Of a stretch of DNA of 64,000 bases, positions 10,413 through 19,026 are shown piece by piece (within the stretch, counting starts at the first letter, position 1; each line of letters begins with the position of its first letter). This DNA comes from CAVQYV01 sp963718295 [NCBI: uncultured Methylomirabilota bacterium] (lineage in GTDB: Bacteria; Methylomirabilota; Methylomirabilia; CAVQYV01). A program made the translations under genes and the position numbers. The notes under the pieces were generated by a model, which saw only the letters and a list, made by a program, of their open reading frames with translations, had not been told where the DNA came from and did no database searches. The stretch spans positions 496,001 through 560,000 of the forward strand of contig CAVQYV010000003.1 in assembly GCA_963718295.1 (NCBI GenBank), read 5' to 3'.

Positions 10413-11224
10413 GTGAACACCTGTTTCTTCTTATTGGACTTTTTTCCCTCCAGCTGGGGATGTTGCGGGTAGCCGGCATCATCAAGTAAATTGAGGAGTT
10501 GCGTGTGGAGTTGCTGGAACGTGATCTGGTAGTTCATCTCCTTGATGGCCTGCAGGGCATAGTACGTCATGGCACCGTGATAGACCCTGCCGATTCGTGC
10601 ATCGTAGGAGTACTCCTTGTCCGTGCATCCGCTGAGGAGGACGTCCTTCATGCCGGCCTCCGGATACTTCTGTTTTCCCTTCGGCTTCGCCTTCCAGGGA
10701 TTCTGAAGCACACCTTTCCCCATCAGTGCCGGATTCAGAAACCTCACCCGCCGGTCATCGGGAGTCTTCAGGCCGGGGATGACCTCTGAGATGGCCGCCC
10801 GTGTCACCGTACCGGAGTGGCAGGAGTCAGAGATAACGGTCAAACTGACGCCCTTTGCCAGGTTGGCAAGCAGTTCGCGCAATTCGTCGTCGACGATCAG
10901 TCTGTCCGCACAGTCGTAAGGACACAGTGCCTCGTCGTACATCTCCTCGTCACCACTCTTATCTTCTACGTACGTCCCATGGGACGAATTGGCGAAGACC
11001 AACACGTCTCCGGACTTTGCCCCAGCCAGAAGTCCCTTGAGGCCTGCCATGATCTTGGCCTTGACGGCTTCCGCGTCGAGCAGGAGTTTTACGTCTGATT
11101 TTGGGAAATCATAGTGGCGCACCAACAGGTCGGCCCATGCCTTGGCATCGTTTACACAGCCGTTCAGATCACTCCCATCGTACGGATAATCATTGATCCC
11201 GACGCATAGGGCTTTCTTGGACAT
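10409..11224 (-). CDS. Caspase-family (metacaspase-like) protease
   Basis: A 271-aa single-domain peptidase C14. MSKKALCVGINDYPYDG opens the fold; the His is in NSSHGTYV (usual SGHG reads SSHG), followed by the acidic GDEEMYDEALCPYD loop. The Cys is in ISDSCHSGTVT. The order and spacing match bacterial metacaspase-like proteins, expected to cut after basic residues. No signal peptide or extra domain is present, so it is probably cytoplasmic. It is coupled to the CHAT gene by a 4-base overlap. SD: AAGGAGGGAGAC directly before ATG 11224. Confidence 0.93.
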   Translation of the reverse strand: MSKKALCVGINDYPYDGSDLNGCVNDAKAWADLLVRHYDFPKSDVKLLLDAEAVKAKIMAGLKGLLAGAKSGDVLVFANSSHGTYVEDKSGDEEMYDEALCPYDCADRLIVDDELRELLANLAKGVSLTVISDSCHSGTVTRAAISEVIPGLKTPDDRRVRFLNPALMGKGVLQNPWKAKPKGKQKYPEAGMKDVLLSGCTDKEYSYDARIGRVYHGAMTYYALQAIKEMNYQITFQQLHTQLLNLLDDAGYPQHPQLEGKKSNKKKQVFT

Positions 11225-11281
11225 GTCTCCCTCCTTTTGTTTGCAAGAGATCTCTCATCCCTCGCTCCTGCATTTGAGTCG

Positions 11282-11519
11282 TTATCCTTCCGTAACAATC
11301 CATATCGGACTCGTTACGCACCGGAGGAGATCTTCACCAGTTGTCGGATCTTCGCCTGAACTCGCCTCCAGGCGCAGGTAGCAAGGGATTTCGGTCCATT
11401 GCGGGAAGACATGCTTCCAATTGGCCCTGAAAGCCTCGACCTGTAACTCGACGCCCGGCAAGACCGATCTGATCGCTTATATCCCTTTCCCCTTGCGATG
11501 TACCCAGATAAAGCCTCAT
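11282..11519 (-). pseudogene. Possible small frameshifted gene inside the caspase cluster
   Basis: The 313-base gap between the 381-aa gene and the caspase gene is not empty. One leftward frame starts MRLYLGTSQGERDISDQ at 11519; near 11465 another continues RSVLPGVELQVEAFRANWK, then FPQWTEIPCYLRLEA, to a stop at 11282. Together they would make a ~78-aa protein of normal composition if one base were corrected. There is no good SD and I recognise no family. It may be a real small component of the cluster. Confidence 0.35.
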
Positions 11520-11537
11520 TTTCTGCCGCGGGTTCGC

Positions 11538-12683
11538 TTATGAGGTTTTGGGCCTCAAGATATCTTCCATGATGTTTTTGACATAGGCATCTCTCTTCTC
11601 CTTGAGCCTGCTTTTCTCCTCACCGTCGGGCAACTTCGCGATCTGGTCATCGAGGCGATCGGCATCCCTACGGAACCGAACGTCGTTGTACAGCTTGATC
11701 GCGTCCATCAAGGTGTCCATGGATTGCGCCTGTTTGTCCTTGATTCCGAAGAACCGCTCCAGAATCGCTGCACTTGCAGCGGTCGGGGTGAAGGAGGAAA
11801 ATTCCTTATACTCGGTGCCATCATAGCTGACGACGATGTATGGGATCTCGCCCTGGTATTCTTTACTCTTCTCGTCGACGACTTTGCCGGTGGCACTCAC
11901 GTGGTACTTCGACCGAAAGTCGGGATCGATGGAATCGACGTTTCCATCCGTGATCAGGGCAAAACCAGCCTCCAAGGGGGGCTTTCCCGGCAACTGAAGG
12001 TCAAGGGCCACCGAAGGTCTGAAGGCAGGACTCCCGTCGAATAAGAGTTCACCCAGTGCCCCGACTATTTTGGCGACCGCCCCCGCCGCGACCAGATAGG
12101 CGCTGTAGGAGATGAAAATGGGGATTCCTGCTGCAGCCTGGAACGTTCGACCCACCGTCTCGAATGCCTCCTTGGGAAACGTATCGAAGACCATGGTCAG
12201 GTCCAAGGTTAAGGACCGATCCAGCAATGCCGGAGAATAGAAGACTACCGGTGTGCCCTGTTCGGAGGCTTTCGGACGTTCCAGGCGGTTCTTCGCGGAT
12301 ACCTTCTGCGTGAGAAAATTAATGGCACGAGGTTGCGCTTCGAAGGTGGCAATGCTCTTGATGGCCGAGGTCACAAGAAGGTCTTTTTTGCTGCCAAATA
12401 GGCCTCCCCCGGGGTATTTACCCGTATAGATCTCCCGGATCATAATCGCCAGAGGACGACCCGGACCAATGGGCGGAAAAGCCACGGGTTCTGCACCACG
12501 GGCTCCGGTGGCGAAGCCTCGGATCGCATTTTCTTTCGTCACCTTCCCGGTCGAGAAAGTGACGGGCCGAGGCGCCCTGCCTTTTCTCAGATCCGTATGA
12601 AAACTGGAGAGCTTATCAAACGCGGGTGATTCAAAAAGCTCTTCCGGACTGACGAGTGCGGTGCCTTGGGCATAATAAAGCAT
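11538..12683 (-). CDS. Uncharacterised 381-aa protein of the caspase cluster
   Basis: I do not recognise this protein. It has no signal peptide. Residues ~180-215 form an apolar stretch (AAAGIPIFISYSAYLVAAGA followed by VAKIVGALGELLF) that could be membrane-inserting or a buried core. Elsewhere it looks beta-rich (PSVALDLQLPGKPPLEAGFA, IPYIVVSYDGTEYKEF), and the C-terminus is a charged coiled-coil-like helix. An MIREIYTGKYPGGGLFGSKK segment precedes the apolar stretch. It lies between a patatin and a caspase in the same direction. Plausible roles are effector, substrate or scaffold of the proteases; none can be shown from sequence. Confidence 0.8.
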   Translation of the reverse strand: MLYYAQGTALVSPEELFESPAFDKLSSFHTDLRKGRAPRPVTFSTGKVTKENAIRGFATGARGAEPVAFPPIGPGRPLAIMIREIYTGKYPGGGLFGSKKDLLVTSAIKSIATFEAQPRAINFLTQKVSAKNRLERPKASEQGTPVVFYSPALLDRSLTLDLTMVFDTFPKEAFETVGRTFQAAAGIPIFISYSAYLVAAGAVAKIVGALGELLFDGSPAFRPSVALDLQLPGKPPLEAGFALITDGNVDSIDPDFRSKYHVSATGKVVDEKSKEYQGEIPYIVVSYDGTEYKEFSSFTPTAASAAILERFFGIKDKQAQSMDTLMDAIKLYNDVRFRRDADRLDDQIAKLPDGEEKSRLKEKRDAYVKNIMEDILRPKTS

Positions 12684-12872
12684 GGAATCCTCCTTCTCGA
12701 AATTGGTTCAAGACTCAACAGCGTCCTTCGCGGCAATCTTGGTAACACACCTCCCTTTTGGCCTTCCTGGCTCCTGAGAACCTCCCAGCCAGCAGCGAGG
12801 AGTGTCACCCTCGGCTGGATTCTCTTTTGAAATCCGCCCACTGGCTTCATTGCGTTGCCTTTATTATTGCCC

Positions 12873-14076
12873 TTATAGGTTCAACAGCTTGCGTGCGATG
12901 CGGTCGGCCGCGGTCTTGACGGGCTTGGCTCCTTTGGCTTTTCCTCCTTTGGGCGCTGCCGACTTCACCTTCGGTTTGGCCAAGTAGACGGCCATGGCAT
13001 CCCGGCCGGCTTTGACCAGGGCCTCTCGTTTCCCATCGCTCATGTCGAATTCGGTGGTGCCGTAGCCGGCGGCGGGCAGGCGTACCACCAGGTGCTCGAA
13101 CTCCTCGATCACCATCTTGTCATGGGCTCCCGTCACGGCATCGATCAGGCCGCGAAGCCGCTGCACGGTTTTCAGCTCTCCTGGCTTGATATGGATATCG
13201 ACCAGGATCCCCTTGCTGGTCGGCTTGACCGTCAACGACTCGTCGATCAGCAGGCCGAGGATGGGATGGTCCTGCTTGGGGCCCATCAGGCGAGTCACCT
13301 GCGGCTCGTCGGAGATGAAGAGCTCGATCGGGAAGTTGGAGAGCACCCCGCCGTCCACGATGGTGTGCCCTGTAAGAGGAAGTCCCAGGTAGTTTCCCCA
13401 TTTCTCCTTCCAGATCACCTCGTCCCACACCAGCGGGATGCTCATGGACATGCGCACCGCCCAGACCAGGGGGCAATCGGGTGCGGTGTGATGGTTGAGG
13501 ACCAACAGTCGGCCAGCGGTGGTGTCCGCGGCGACCACCGAAAGGTCCACCTGGGTTTCGGCGAAGAATTCCTTTAGGGTCATGCGGCTGAATTTGCGCT
13601 GCCCATCCTTCCAGGGGCCGGTATCGAGTTTGGTTTGCAGCCAGGTGACGAACCGATCGGCGGCATACCACCCGCCGCGCTCGACGAAGGCAAAGAAATG
13701 CCGCGAGCGGGAGTTATCCGCCAGCCATCCGGCCAAGGTGTCGTCCATAGGGCCTTCCAGGAAACCGGGCACAAACTTCAGATCGATGTTGCGGAGCAGG
13801 TCGCGGATCGCGCTTTTCTTCACTTCCTCCTTGGTAAAGGGGGCCGGATCGCCCATGAACCCAGAAAAGACCGATTTTCCGTTCTCCTTTTCGCTGAGGG
13901 CGGCGAGCATCTCTTGGGTCGTGTAGCCGGCGGCCAGCAGGGCGGCCGTAATCGCCCCGGCAGACGTGCCCAGGAGGCGCCCAAAGGTGTGGCCGCGCTT
14001 GCGCGAACTCGTCGTAGGCACCCACAAACACCATGCCCTTGGCACCCCCGCCTTCGAAGACCAGGTCGTATTTCAT
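12873..14076 (-). CDS. Patatin-like phospholipase, one frameshift near the N-terminus
   Basis: Serine lipase with the Ser-Asp dyad. The oxyanion loop FEGGGAKG follows the start MKYDLV, the nucleophile elbow is GTSAGAI, and the Asp lies in IVDGGVLSNFP. The start ATG 14076 has SD GAGGAGGAAACGGC. The first ~25 codons and the rest are in different frames; removing one G near 14005 joins VGAYDEF to RKRGHTFGRLLGTSAG. The joined protein is about 400 aa, and its tail is Lys/Ala/Gly-rich. Patatin lipases degrade membrane phospholipids and act as membrane-destroying effectors in several bacterial immune systems. It lies between a caspase and an unknown gene on one strand. Confidence 0.88.
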
Positions 14077-14394
14077 GCCGTTTCCTCCTCGATGCGAGAT
14101 GGATGAACAGACCTCCTGTGCGCTTTCGCCTATCCTTTCCTCTAGGCAGCCCGGCGAGAGCCGAGAAGTGACCGTCGGCCGGATGGGTGAGAATGATACG
14201 GAATAAAGCTCCATGGCCGAAGAGAGCGCATCGACCCAATATCCCCCGTACCTTGGGCCTCATCAAACCTCTCCCGGATCGCGGCGGATCCCAGCCGAGA
14301 GGGGAGATCGTCCAGGTTATCTAAACCCTGTCGCCCAGGCCCACGGCGGAGACTCTTCCTCTGCGATCGATCCGCGTTCTGGAGCTTCCCGGCC
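14077..14394. other. Gap between caspase and patatin genes
   Basis: I see no supported gene. A leftward frame that starts inside the caspase gene stays open to 14142 and has an amphipathic-looking stretch (LDNLDDLPSRLGSAAIRE), but it has no SD or recognisable family. The gap may hold a second promoter for the patatin part of the cluster. Confidence 0.35.
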
Positions 14395-15231
14395 TCAAAC
14401 TGTGAACGGCACCTGCCTCTCGAAAGTGCGATCATAGGATCCCACCCAGTAATAATTGGGGGTTTGGTCGGGGGGCATTCGTCGCACGATCGACCGGTGA
14501 AACTTCCTGTAGTCTCGTTTGAAATGTCCTTCGTTCCACACCGCCAGGAGCGTTGCAGTGAAGAGGCTGTTGAAGGTCCCATCCGATGAGAACTGATTGT
14601 CCTGGCACCCCGAGACCAAGAGAACCGAGGCCTTCACTTTTTCCATCGCCTTTTTCAGCTTCAGGTTTTTGAGGATCTTGTCATAGAAGCCTTTATTCTG
14701 CCGATAGGTGCGCAGGGCCACGTCTGGAGGCATGAATTTGTATTTGACCTGGCCCGGGCCGAGGGCGACCGAGCGCGCCGCCAACGTTCCCTGGTAGTAG
14801 GCGGCCTTGGTGACGGTCCCGCTGTGACAGCTGTCGGACAGAACGAGGATTCGAACGCCCTCGGAGAAACCGCCCAGCAGGCCGAAGATCTCGTCGTCGA
14901 TGAGCTCCCCATCGTAGAGGCACCAGGTCTCATCCTGGAAATCTTCTTCGTCATTGTTCATGTCCCGGATCTGCCCGCCATGGCCGGAATAGACCAGCAT
15001 GAACACATCGCCCGCCTTCAGGCTTTTGGCCGCCTGGCTCATGGACTGGATGACATTCTTCCGGGTGGCCGATTTCGTCAGGAAGACCTCGGGGCTGAAC
15101 CCTTTGGATTTCGCAATTTCCGCAAGGTCCGTGGCATCCGCCTCGCAGGCATTCAACTCCCCCGACCAGTCACCATAATGGCCGGGATCCACCGCGTTGA
15201 GACCGATGGTTAAGGCAATACCTTTGGGCAT
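14395..15231 (-). CDS. Caspase-family protease (first gene of cluster)
   Basis: A 278-aa peptidase C14. It opens MPKGIALTIGLNAVDPGHYG, has the His motif LVYSGHGGQIRD followed by an acidic loop (NNDEEDFQDETWCLYDG), and has the Cys motif LSDSCHSGTVTKA. It differs from the 10.4 kb caspase in length, in the C-terminal YYWVGSYDRTFERQ and in using the canonical SGHG. The two are therefore distant paralogues, not a recent duplication. ATG 15231 is preceded by AAAGGAGAAGCC. As the promoter-proximal gene it may be the initiator protease; that is an inference. Confidence 0.93.
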   Translation of the reverse strand: MPKGIALTIGLNAVDPGHYGDWSGELNACEADATDLAEIAKSKGFSPEVFLTKSATRKNVIQSMSQAAKSLKAGDVFMLVYSGHGGQIRDMNNDEEDFQDETWCLYDGELIDDEIFGLLGGFSEGVRILVLSDSCHSGTVTKAAYYQGTLAARSVALGPGQVKYKFMPPDVALRTYRQNKGFYDKILKNLKLKKAMEKVKASVLLVSGCQDNQFSSDGTFNSLFTATLLAVWNEGHFKRDYRKFHRSIVRRMPPDQTPNYYWVGSYDRTFERQVPFTV

Positions 15232-15983
15232 GGCTTCTCCTTTCCTGCTTTCGCGCAGGGTTGGTTCGATATGGTTCTTTTGGGTCCTGCAGGTTTTTGT
15301 TTGCAGGTCCTGGGGAAGGCGGGCCTGCAAAGAGTATGGCAAGCCTTCAGCCGGGAATAGAAATCGGTTTGGGACAGGCATATATCCAGGCACGAGGATA
15401 GGGGGTGACTGTCAGACCTATGGGGTAGGCCAGTGACTGTCACTGAAGTACTCTCTGAGGATCAGCGGCGCAGCTTGCACCGGGTCGGCCCATGGAAGGC
15501 TACTCTCAATCGTAAGTATCTAAAGGGTTCGTTGCGGAATCCCCTCTGGGGGGATCGGATCTGGTGCCAGAGGCTCAGTCCGCCAGGAAAGTCTTGGGAG
15601 AGGAAATCCACTCTCGACTCCTCCCCTGCGCGTACGATCTTGGTTGACCACGGCACAAGGAACGAGAGACAAACGCTTTGGGATAGTTGGCATCAGGGTT
15701 GAATGTCGGGCCAAGAGGGACAAACGCCTCCGTCAAGGGCTTTGCTGCCCTTTCCGGAGGCGGGGTAGGATCATCTTCCAGACAGGCCTGCGCATCGCTT
15801 TCCTCCAATCTGGAGAGGGGTGGAGTGAGAAGTGCGGAATTATTATGATGCCACAAACACCGTTTACTCCTCGGGAGAGTCCTTGTCAAGACAGAATTGG
15901 GGAGGAAAATTCGGGCGCAAGCGGAGGCTCGAAGAGTGGAACCCAGGTAGAAGGCCACCTTAGCGACAACCCGAATTTGCGAG
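15232..15983. promoter_or_regulatory. Long leader region of the caspase cluster with a repeated decamer
   Basis: About 750 bases without a supportable gene. Two perfect copies of GTGACTGTCA (15405-15414 and 15433-15442) lie 28 bases apart, about 175-210 bases upstream of the caspase start, and look like a regulator-binding pair. Further upstream a minus-strand promoter, TTGACA (15884-15889), 17 bases, TAAACG (15861-15866), resembles the segment at 8861-8891 over ~29 bases. Open frames here have no family signature. Confidence 0.45.
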
Positions 15984-16144
15984 TCTCAAGACCGAAACGC
16001 CGGTTCGATTCCCGCTGGGGCCACCAAAAAGATCAAGATGGCTGCTGAGAGCAACCTCAGCGGCCATTCCCTTTCTATGGACCTCGCTTGCACCGCCAAC
16101 TTCCCTTGCTCCCAGCAAGTTGTCTTAGAACCAACGTCCCCCTC
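15984..16144 (+). repeat. tRNA-Glu 3' copy B plus conserved block (putative att site)
   Basis: 15984-16026 matches tRNA-Glu 5720-5762 at 41 of 43 positions; both differences lie in the anticodon-arm and T-stem part, so this copy is the most diverged. The conserved hairpin-bearing block follows to about 16144, with only a few substitutions and one deleted C relative to copies A and C. Confidence 0.88.
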
Positions 16145-16175
16145 TACTTGCCTTACCGTCATTCGGCCTCCATCG

Positions 16176-17426
16176 TCAGCACAGAATCAGACGGCGCCCT
16201 TTCTCGATGAACAGCACACTGGAAGACGGACCAACGAGCAGATTGGCCGTTTTCCAGGCCTCGCGCAGGGAACTCATCGTGACGATGTATGTGCCGCGGA
16301 GTTCAGCCGCCACCGCTGGACATGTGACGAGGATGACCGTCGCGTTCTTCTGCACAATAGGCTTGGCCAGAATGTTCGCGCCGTGTGCCCCGAGGTTGAA
16401 CTGTTTCCGGTCAAGAACGTCACGGGTCACCTCCACAGGCGTCTTGTTCTTGAGCCACGCCAGAAATGTCTCTTCCGCCCCGAGCCCACCCGGGCACTCA
16501 GCGCACAGAATGATAACGCCATTCTTCCTCACGGCCTCGATGGCCGGGATAACAGCCTTCTTCCCCTGTACGAGATCACAGTCGTACGGGGCCCCGCCGG
16601 CCGAAGAGATGACGATGTCCGCTTCCATTTTCCTTACTCTGTAGATTCGTTGGCCCCACGCGCAGCCCGCCTCGTGGGCTTTCGCAGGATGTCCCGCCAC
16701 AACCTTGACGACTTCGTCGTCGGGGCCAACCACCGCATAGACGATGAAGTGCAACGGGAGCTTCGATACAAACTCGACGGCATCTTCGCTGACAGGGTTC
16801 CCCGCCAGCCGCCCGATCCTCGTCTCGGGATGCGTCAAGAAGAAGTGGTTGTTGTCGATGGACGTGTGGTGTGCCAGACCTGGCATGAGGATCTTTCTTC
16901 CCCCTGACCAGCCGCAGAGGTAGGAAGGTTCGATAATGCCGACTCCGATCACCACATCGTGCTCGACCACAACCTTGTTGACCCAGATCGGCGTCCCCCG
17001 ACTTGTGTACCCCTTTTTCAGGATCGCCGCGTCGTCAAAGGGGTCGTGCTGAAGCACCTCGTATTCCCTGAGGATGTCGGCACCGAGGTGCTTTGCCAAC
17101 TCGGATTGCGTCATCTGCCGGTGACGCCCCGTTGCTATGATGATCGAAGCCGTAACCCCGTGACGGCGACATGTCTCCAGGACGGGCAAGAGGAGCCTCC
17201 TGGGCGAAGGGCGTGTATGGTTGACCGTGGCAATGAGTGCCGTCCGCTTGCCTTTCAAAAGATCTGCCAGAGACACAGAGGCAATCGGCCGCCGCAGCAC
17301 GGCGCGAACAGTCGATTGCACGTCCTTGACTCCCTTCCCCGGTTTGGGGGACAGGATCCCGGCCACCCGTTCATCACTCACATCGAGGGACAACCTCTTC
17401 CTGCCATATCGTACGAAGTATCTCAT
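16176..17426 (-). CDS. LarA-like (DUF2088) racemase/epimerase
   Basis: A 416-aa homologue of nickel-pincer lactate racemase. Family landmarks are TVNHTRPSPRR, ATGRHRQMTQSELAKHLG (usual GTHR here GRHR), the pincer-lysine segment GWSGGRKILMPG and the following NNHFFLTHPETRIG. LarA homologues epimerise many 2-hydroxy acids, so the substrate need not be lactate. The cofactor maturation genes larB, larC and larE are not in the window. It lies beside an MFS carrier on the same strand, which suggests that the carrier imports its substrate. The ATG 17426 start is conventional. Confidence 0.85.
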   Translation of the reverse strand: MRYFVRYGRKRLSLDVSDERVAGILSPKPGKGVKDVQSTVRAVLRRPIASVSLADLLKGKRTALIATVNHTRPSPRRLLLPVLETCRRHGVTASIIIATGRHRQMTQSELAKHLGADILREYEVLQHDPFDDAAILKKGYTSRGTPIWVNKVVVEHDVVIGVGIIEPSYLCGWSGGRKILMPGLAHHTSIDNNHFFLTHPETRIGRLAGNPVSEDAVEFVSKLPLHFIVYAVVGPDDEVVKVVAGHPAKAHEAGCAWGQRIYRVRKMEADIVISSAGGAPYDCDLVQGKKAVIPAIEAVRKNGVIILCAECPGGLGAEETFLAWLKNKTPVEVTRDVLDRKQFNLGAHGANILAKPIVQKNATVILVTCPAVAAELRGTYIVTMSSLREAWKTANLLVGPSSSVLFIEKGRRLILC

Positions 17427-17569
17427 GCAGGACCATGCTCCTTCCTTACGCTAAACCTCAGCCACACGGCACTCCTTGCCTGCCTGCCCCACCCTCTTTT
17501 CTTTTTCTCCTTGGCCCTCGCCCTCAAGGGCCGCGCTGACCATTCGACCTCGCTCGCCCCCCGAGCCCT

Positions 17570-18880
17570 TCAGTCCTCCGGCAACGGCTTGCCTTTGGTT
17601 TCCGGGGCCCAGATCAACGCCACCAGGCCGAGAACGAAGATGAGCGACAGGGCGGTGGCGGCTTTGCGGAAGGGATCCACGACATTGTGCTGTATGAGCA
17701 GCTGGTTCAGCCCCATCAGCATCGGCGGAAATGCGGCCGCCAGATAGCGCACGGTGTTGTAACAAAATCCCACTCCCGTGCCCCGAAGGCGCGTGGGAAA
17801 GAGTTCGGGAAAGTAGATCGAGTAGCCGCCGAAGACTGACAACTGGGCGAAGCCCATCATCGGCAGCATCCAGTAGGCGTCAGTGCCGGACTTCAGATTG
17901 TTGAACACGAAGATGGTCGTGATCAGGCAAAGGGTGAACGAGCCGGCAAAGGCCAGCCGCCGGCCTATAAACGTGGCCACCAGGGTGAACGTCATCATCC
18001 CCAGGAGGGATCCCACGTCCTGCAAGGCGGTCCCGTAACCGCGCACCGTGTCGATGACGGTCTGCGACTCGCCCTTCAGTGCCATGGAAATCAGCTCCGG
18101 CGAGAAGAAGCCGATGCCCCAGAGTCCGGCCATGCCCGCCAGGCCCAGGCCGACTCCGACCAGCAGGTTCTTGCGCCAGCGCGGATCACGGAACAAATCC
18201 GGAATCGAGCCGATGTGCTTCCGCTCACCCCTGGCATCTTTGGATCTCTCCTTGACTTCCTTCCACGCCGGGGGCTCTCGCAAGAAGTAAAGGATGGGGA
18301 TCACCAGCAGAGCCGGCAGCACCCCCACGAAGAAAATGATCCGCCAGCCGGAGTAGCCGAAAAGGAAATTGGTCTGACCGGGCCTGATCTGCGTGCTCAG
18401 CAGCGAACCGATGATGTTGCCGCACGCCGAGAGGGACTGGAATACACCCAGAGCCAGCGACCGGAAATTGCCCGGAACACTCTCCGCCACCAGCGTGGTG
18501 GCCGCCCCAAACATGCCACCCATGCCCAAGCCGACGAGAAACCGGTAGATCACGAACTCTTCCGGCGTCCGCGCGAGGCCACAGAGCCCGGTGAATCCTG
18601 AATAAGCCAGCAGGGTGAGGATCATCGTCTTGACCCGACCCCAGCGGTCGCTCATCGTGCCGAAGATGATGCCCCCCGTCGCCCAGCCGATCATCATCAC
18701 TGCCGTGGCCCATCCACTCCACGATTTGACCACCGCGTCCGCCGCTCCGCCCCCCAGGAGTTCCTTGAGGGCCGGTTCCCGCGCCAGAGTGAAAATCCGC
18801 ATGTCCACTACGTCAAACACCCAGCCGCAGGCCGCAACCATGACCACCAACCAGTGGTAAGACGTCACGCCTTCGAACAC
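17570..18880 (-). CDS. MFS transporter (sugar/organic acid type)
   Basis: A 436-aa, 12-helix secondary carrier. The MFS signature GTMSDRWGRVKTM follows helix 2, RFLVGLGMGGMFGAA marks helix 4 and FPTRLRGTGVGFCYN marks the second half. It resembles aromatic-acid/sugar-phosphate type MFS proteins. The frame begins at GTG 18880, which has no SD. An ATG at 18911 with a perfect SD (AAAGGAG then TTTTTC) is 31 bases upstream and out of frame, so the true start may be there with a one-base error between. It probably takes up the substrate of the adjacent catabolic genes. Confidence 0.87.
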   Translation of the reverse strand: MFEGVTSYHWLVVMVAACGWVFDVVDMRIFTLAREPALKELLGGGAADAVVKSWSGWATAVMMIGWATGGIIFGTMSDRWGRVKTMILTLLAYSGFTGLCGLARTPEEFVIYRFLVGLGMGGMFGAATTLVAESVPGNFRSLALGVFQSLSACGNIIGSLLSTQIRPGQTNFLFGYSGWRIIFFVGVLPALLVIPILYFLREPPAWKEVKERSKDARGERKHIGSIPDLFRDPRWRKNLLVGVGLGLAGMAGLWGIGFFSPELISMALKGESQTVIDTVRGYGTALQDVGSLLGMMTFTLVATFIGRRLAFAGSFTLCLITTIFVFNNLKSGTDAYWMLPMMGFAQLSVFGGYSIYFPELFPTRLRGTGVGFCYNTVRYLAAAFPPMLMGLNQLLIQHNVVDPFRKAATALSLIFVLGLVALIWAPETKGKPLPED

Positions 18881-19026
18881 GCTGCCCTGCTCTGCGGACG
18901 TTTGGACTCATGAAAAACTCCTTTTTTCAGATTCCCCCGGCCATGCCCGGCGCACTTTCTCTTAGTCTGGTCCGGCCGCCTCCTGAGCGACCTTGGGCGC
19001 TGATGAGTGAGGAGAGATCGGAGAAG

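Larger units (their letters stand above)
9108..16026. mobile_element. Putative integrated segment 2 carrying the caspase/CHAT/patatin cluster
   Basis: Delimited by tRNA-Glu 3' copies A and B. All recognisable genes point leftwards and belong to one functional theme: caspase-fold proteases and a lipase. There is no integrase, transposase or phage gene. The boundaries are inferred from the repeats only. Confidence 0.5.
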
